A stretch of 38,381 bases of DNA, from IMG/VR virus record IMGVR_UViG_3300044953_000566, positions 1-38,381 of that record; one strand, written 5' to 3'. The translations under genes were made by a program, and so were the position numbers. This stretch comes from a virus. The notes under the pieces are model-generated. The model was not told where the DNA came from and made no database searches. It saw nothing but the letters and a program-made list of their open reading frames with translations. This document shows, in pieces, positions 38,303 to 38,381 of this stretch; the stretch's first letter is position 1, and every line of letters begins with the position of its first letter.

Positions 38303-38381
38303 AAATCGGCGCGGATCATTGGCTTGATAGCGTGATTCGCAGACCGATTGAAGGCGGCTCGGCAACGCCGTCAAACTTAAA
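38299..38381 (+). CDS. Probable endolysin (amidase), N-terminal fragment
   Basis: Only 27 residues are in the window, starting MKIGADHWLDSVIRRPIEGG. This opening resembles the N terminus of phage and bacterial N-acetylmuramoyl-L-alanine amidases, in which a conserved RxPxxGG-type segment precedes the catalytic domain. It has a true Shine-Dalgarno sequence (GGAGG, ten bases from the ATG), which most other genes here lack. The 3' end lies outside the window. Confidence 0.5.
   Translation, partial: MKIGADHWLDSVIRRPIEGGSATPSNL

Noticed and set aside
37961-38374. Antisense ORF (137 aa) at the GC-rich end
   Set aside because: Arises from GC-rich codons of the plus-strand genes; the plus strand has a good ribosome site and coupled starts.
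1-38381. tRNA genes, CRISPR arrays, insertion sequences
   Set aside because: No cloverleaf, regular spaced repeats, transposase or terminal inverted repeats were found by eye.

Overview
The window is a piece of a large, AT-rich (about one third G+C) T4-like myovirus genome. Minus-strand genes encode most of a T4-type replication, recombination and late-transcription set: primase gp61, RNase H, sliding clamp gp45, gp32, a probable gp59, helicase gp41, DNA polymerase gp43, UvsX, UvsY, UvsW, gp46/gp47 and the late sigma factor gp55. Plus-strand genes are mostly late or structural: an RCC1-repeat fibre-like protein, small acidic proteins, and a run of enzymes at 30.8-36.9 kb. The host cannot be fixed from sequence. 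Two DUF1501 proteins and a DUF1549/DUF1553 (PSCyt2/PSD1) protein are typical of Planctomycetes, Verrucomicrobia and some marine Bacteroidota, and most genes lack Shine-Dalgarno sequences.

Layout: 1-2.1 kb fibre fragment and small genes; 2.1-4.0 kb primase and RNase H; 4.1-7.1 kb DUF1501 plus PSD1 pair; 7.1-11.3 kb clamp, gp32, gp59-like and small genes; 11.3-13.4 kb helicase gp41 in two pieces; 13.5-14.8 kb second DUF1501; 14.8-16.1 kb glycosyltransferase and class II glutamine amidotransferase; 16.4-17.5 kb late charged protein; 17.5-20.1 kb QueC-like protein, thioredoxin, UvsX and a small gene; 20.1-24.0 kb DNA polymerase in three pieces with a group I intron; 24.0-30.8 kb glycosyltransferase, gp46, gp47, gp55, UvsW in two pieces and UvsY; 30.8-36.8 kb plus-strand late enzyme cluster; 37.1-38.4 kb metzincin protease, small virion-like proteins and a GC-rich end with a probable endolysin start.

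The most striking feature is the breakage of the replisome. Helicase gp41, polymerase gp43 and helicase UvsW are each interrupted at an active-site motif by a split intein whose halves lie in separate ORFs, so all three would need protein trans-splicing. The polymerase is further divided by a gene break in the fingers domain and by a 248-nt group I intron inserted immediately after motif B.

Two further patterns connect scattered genes. A T4-late-promoter-like octamer (TATAAATA, AATAAATA or ACTAAATA) sits exactly 5 nt before the ATG of six genes and 4-8 nt before three more. That spacing would start the mRNA at or beside the AUG, making it leaderless. Both DUF1501 genes are in this set. Several late proteins, including enzymes, also begin with a short segment resembling the T4 capsid-targeting sequence, suggesting they are packaged in the head and delivered with the DNA. 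All of this is read by eye; no database search was run.
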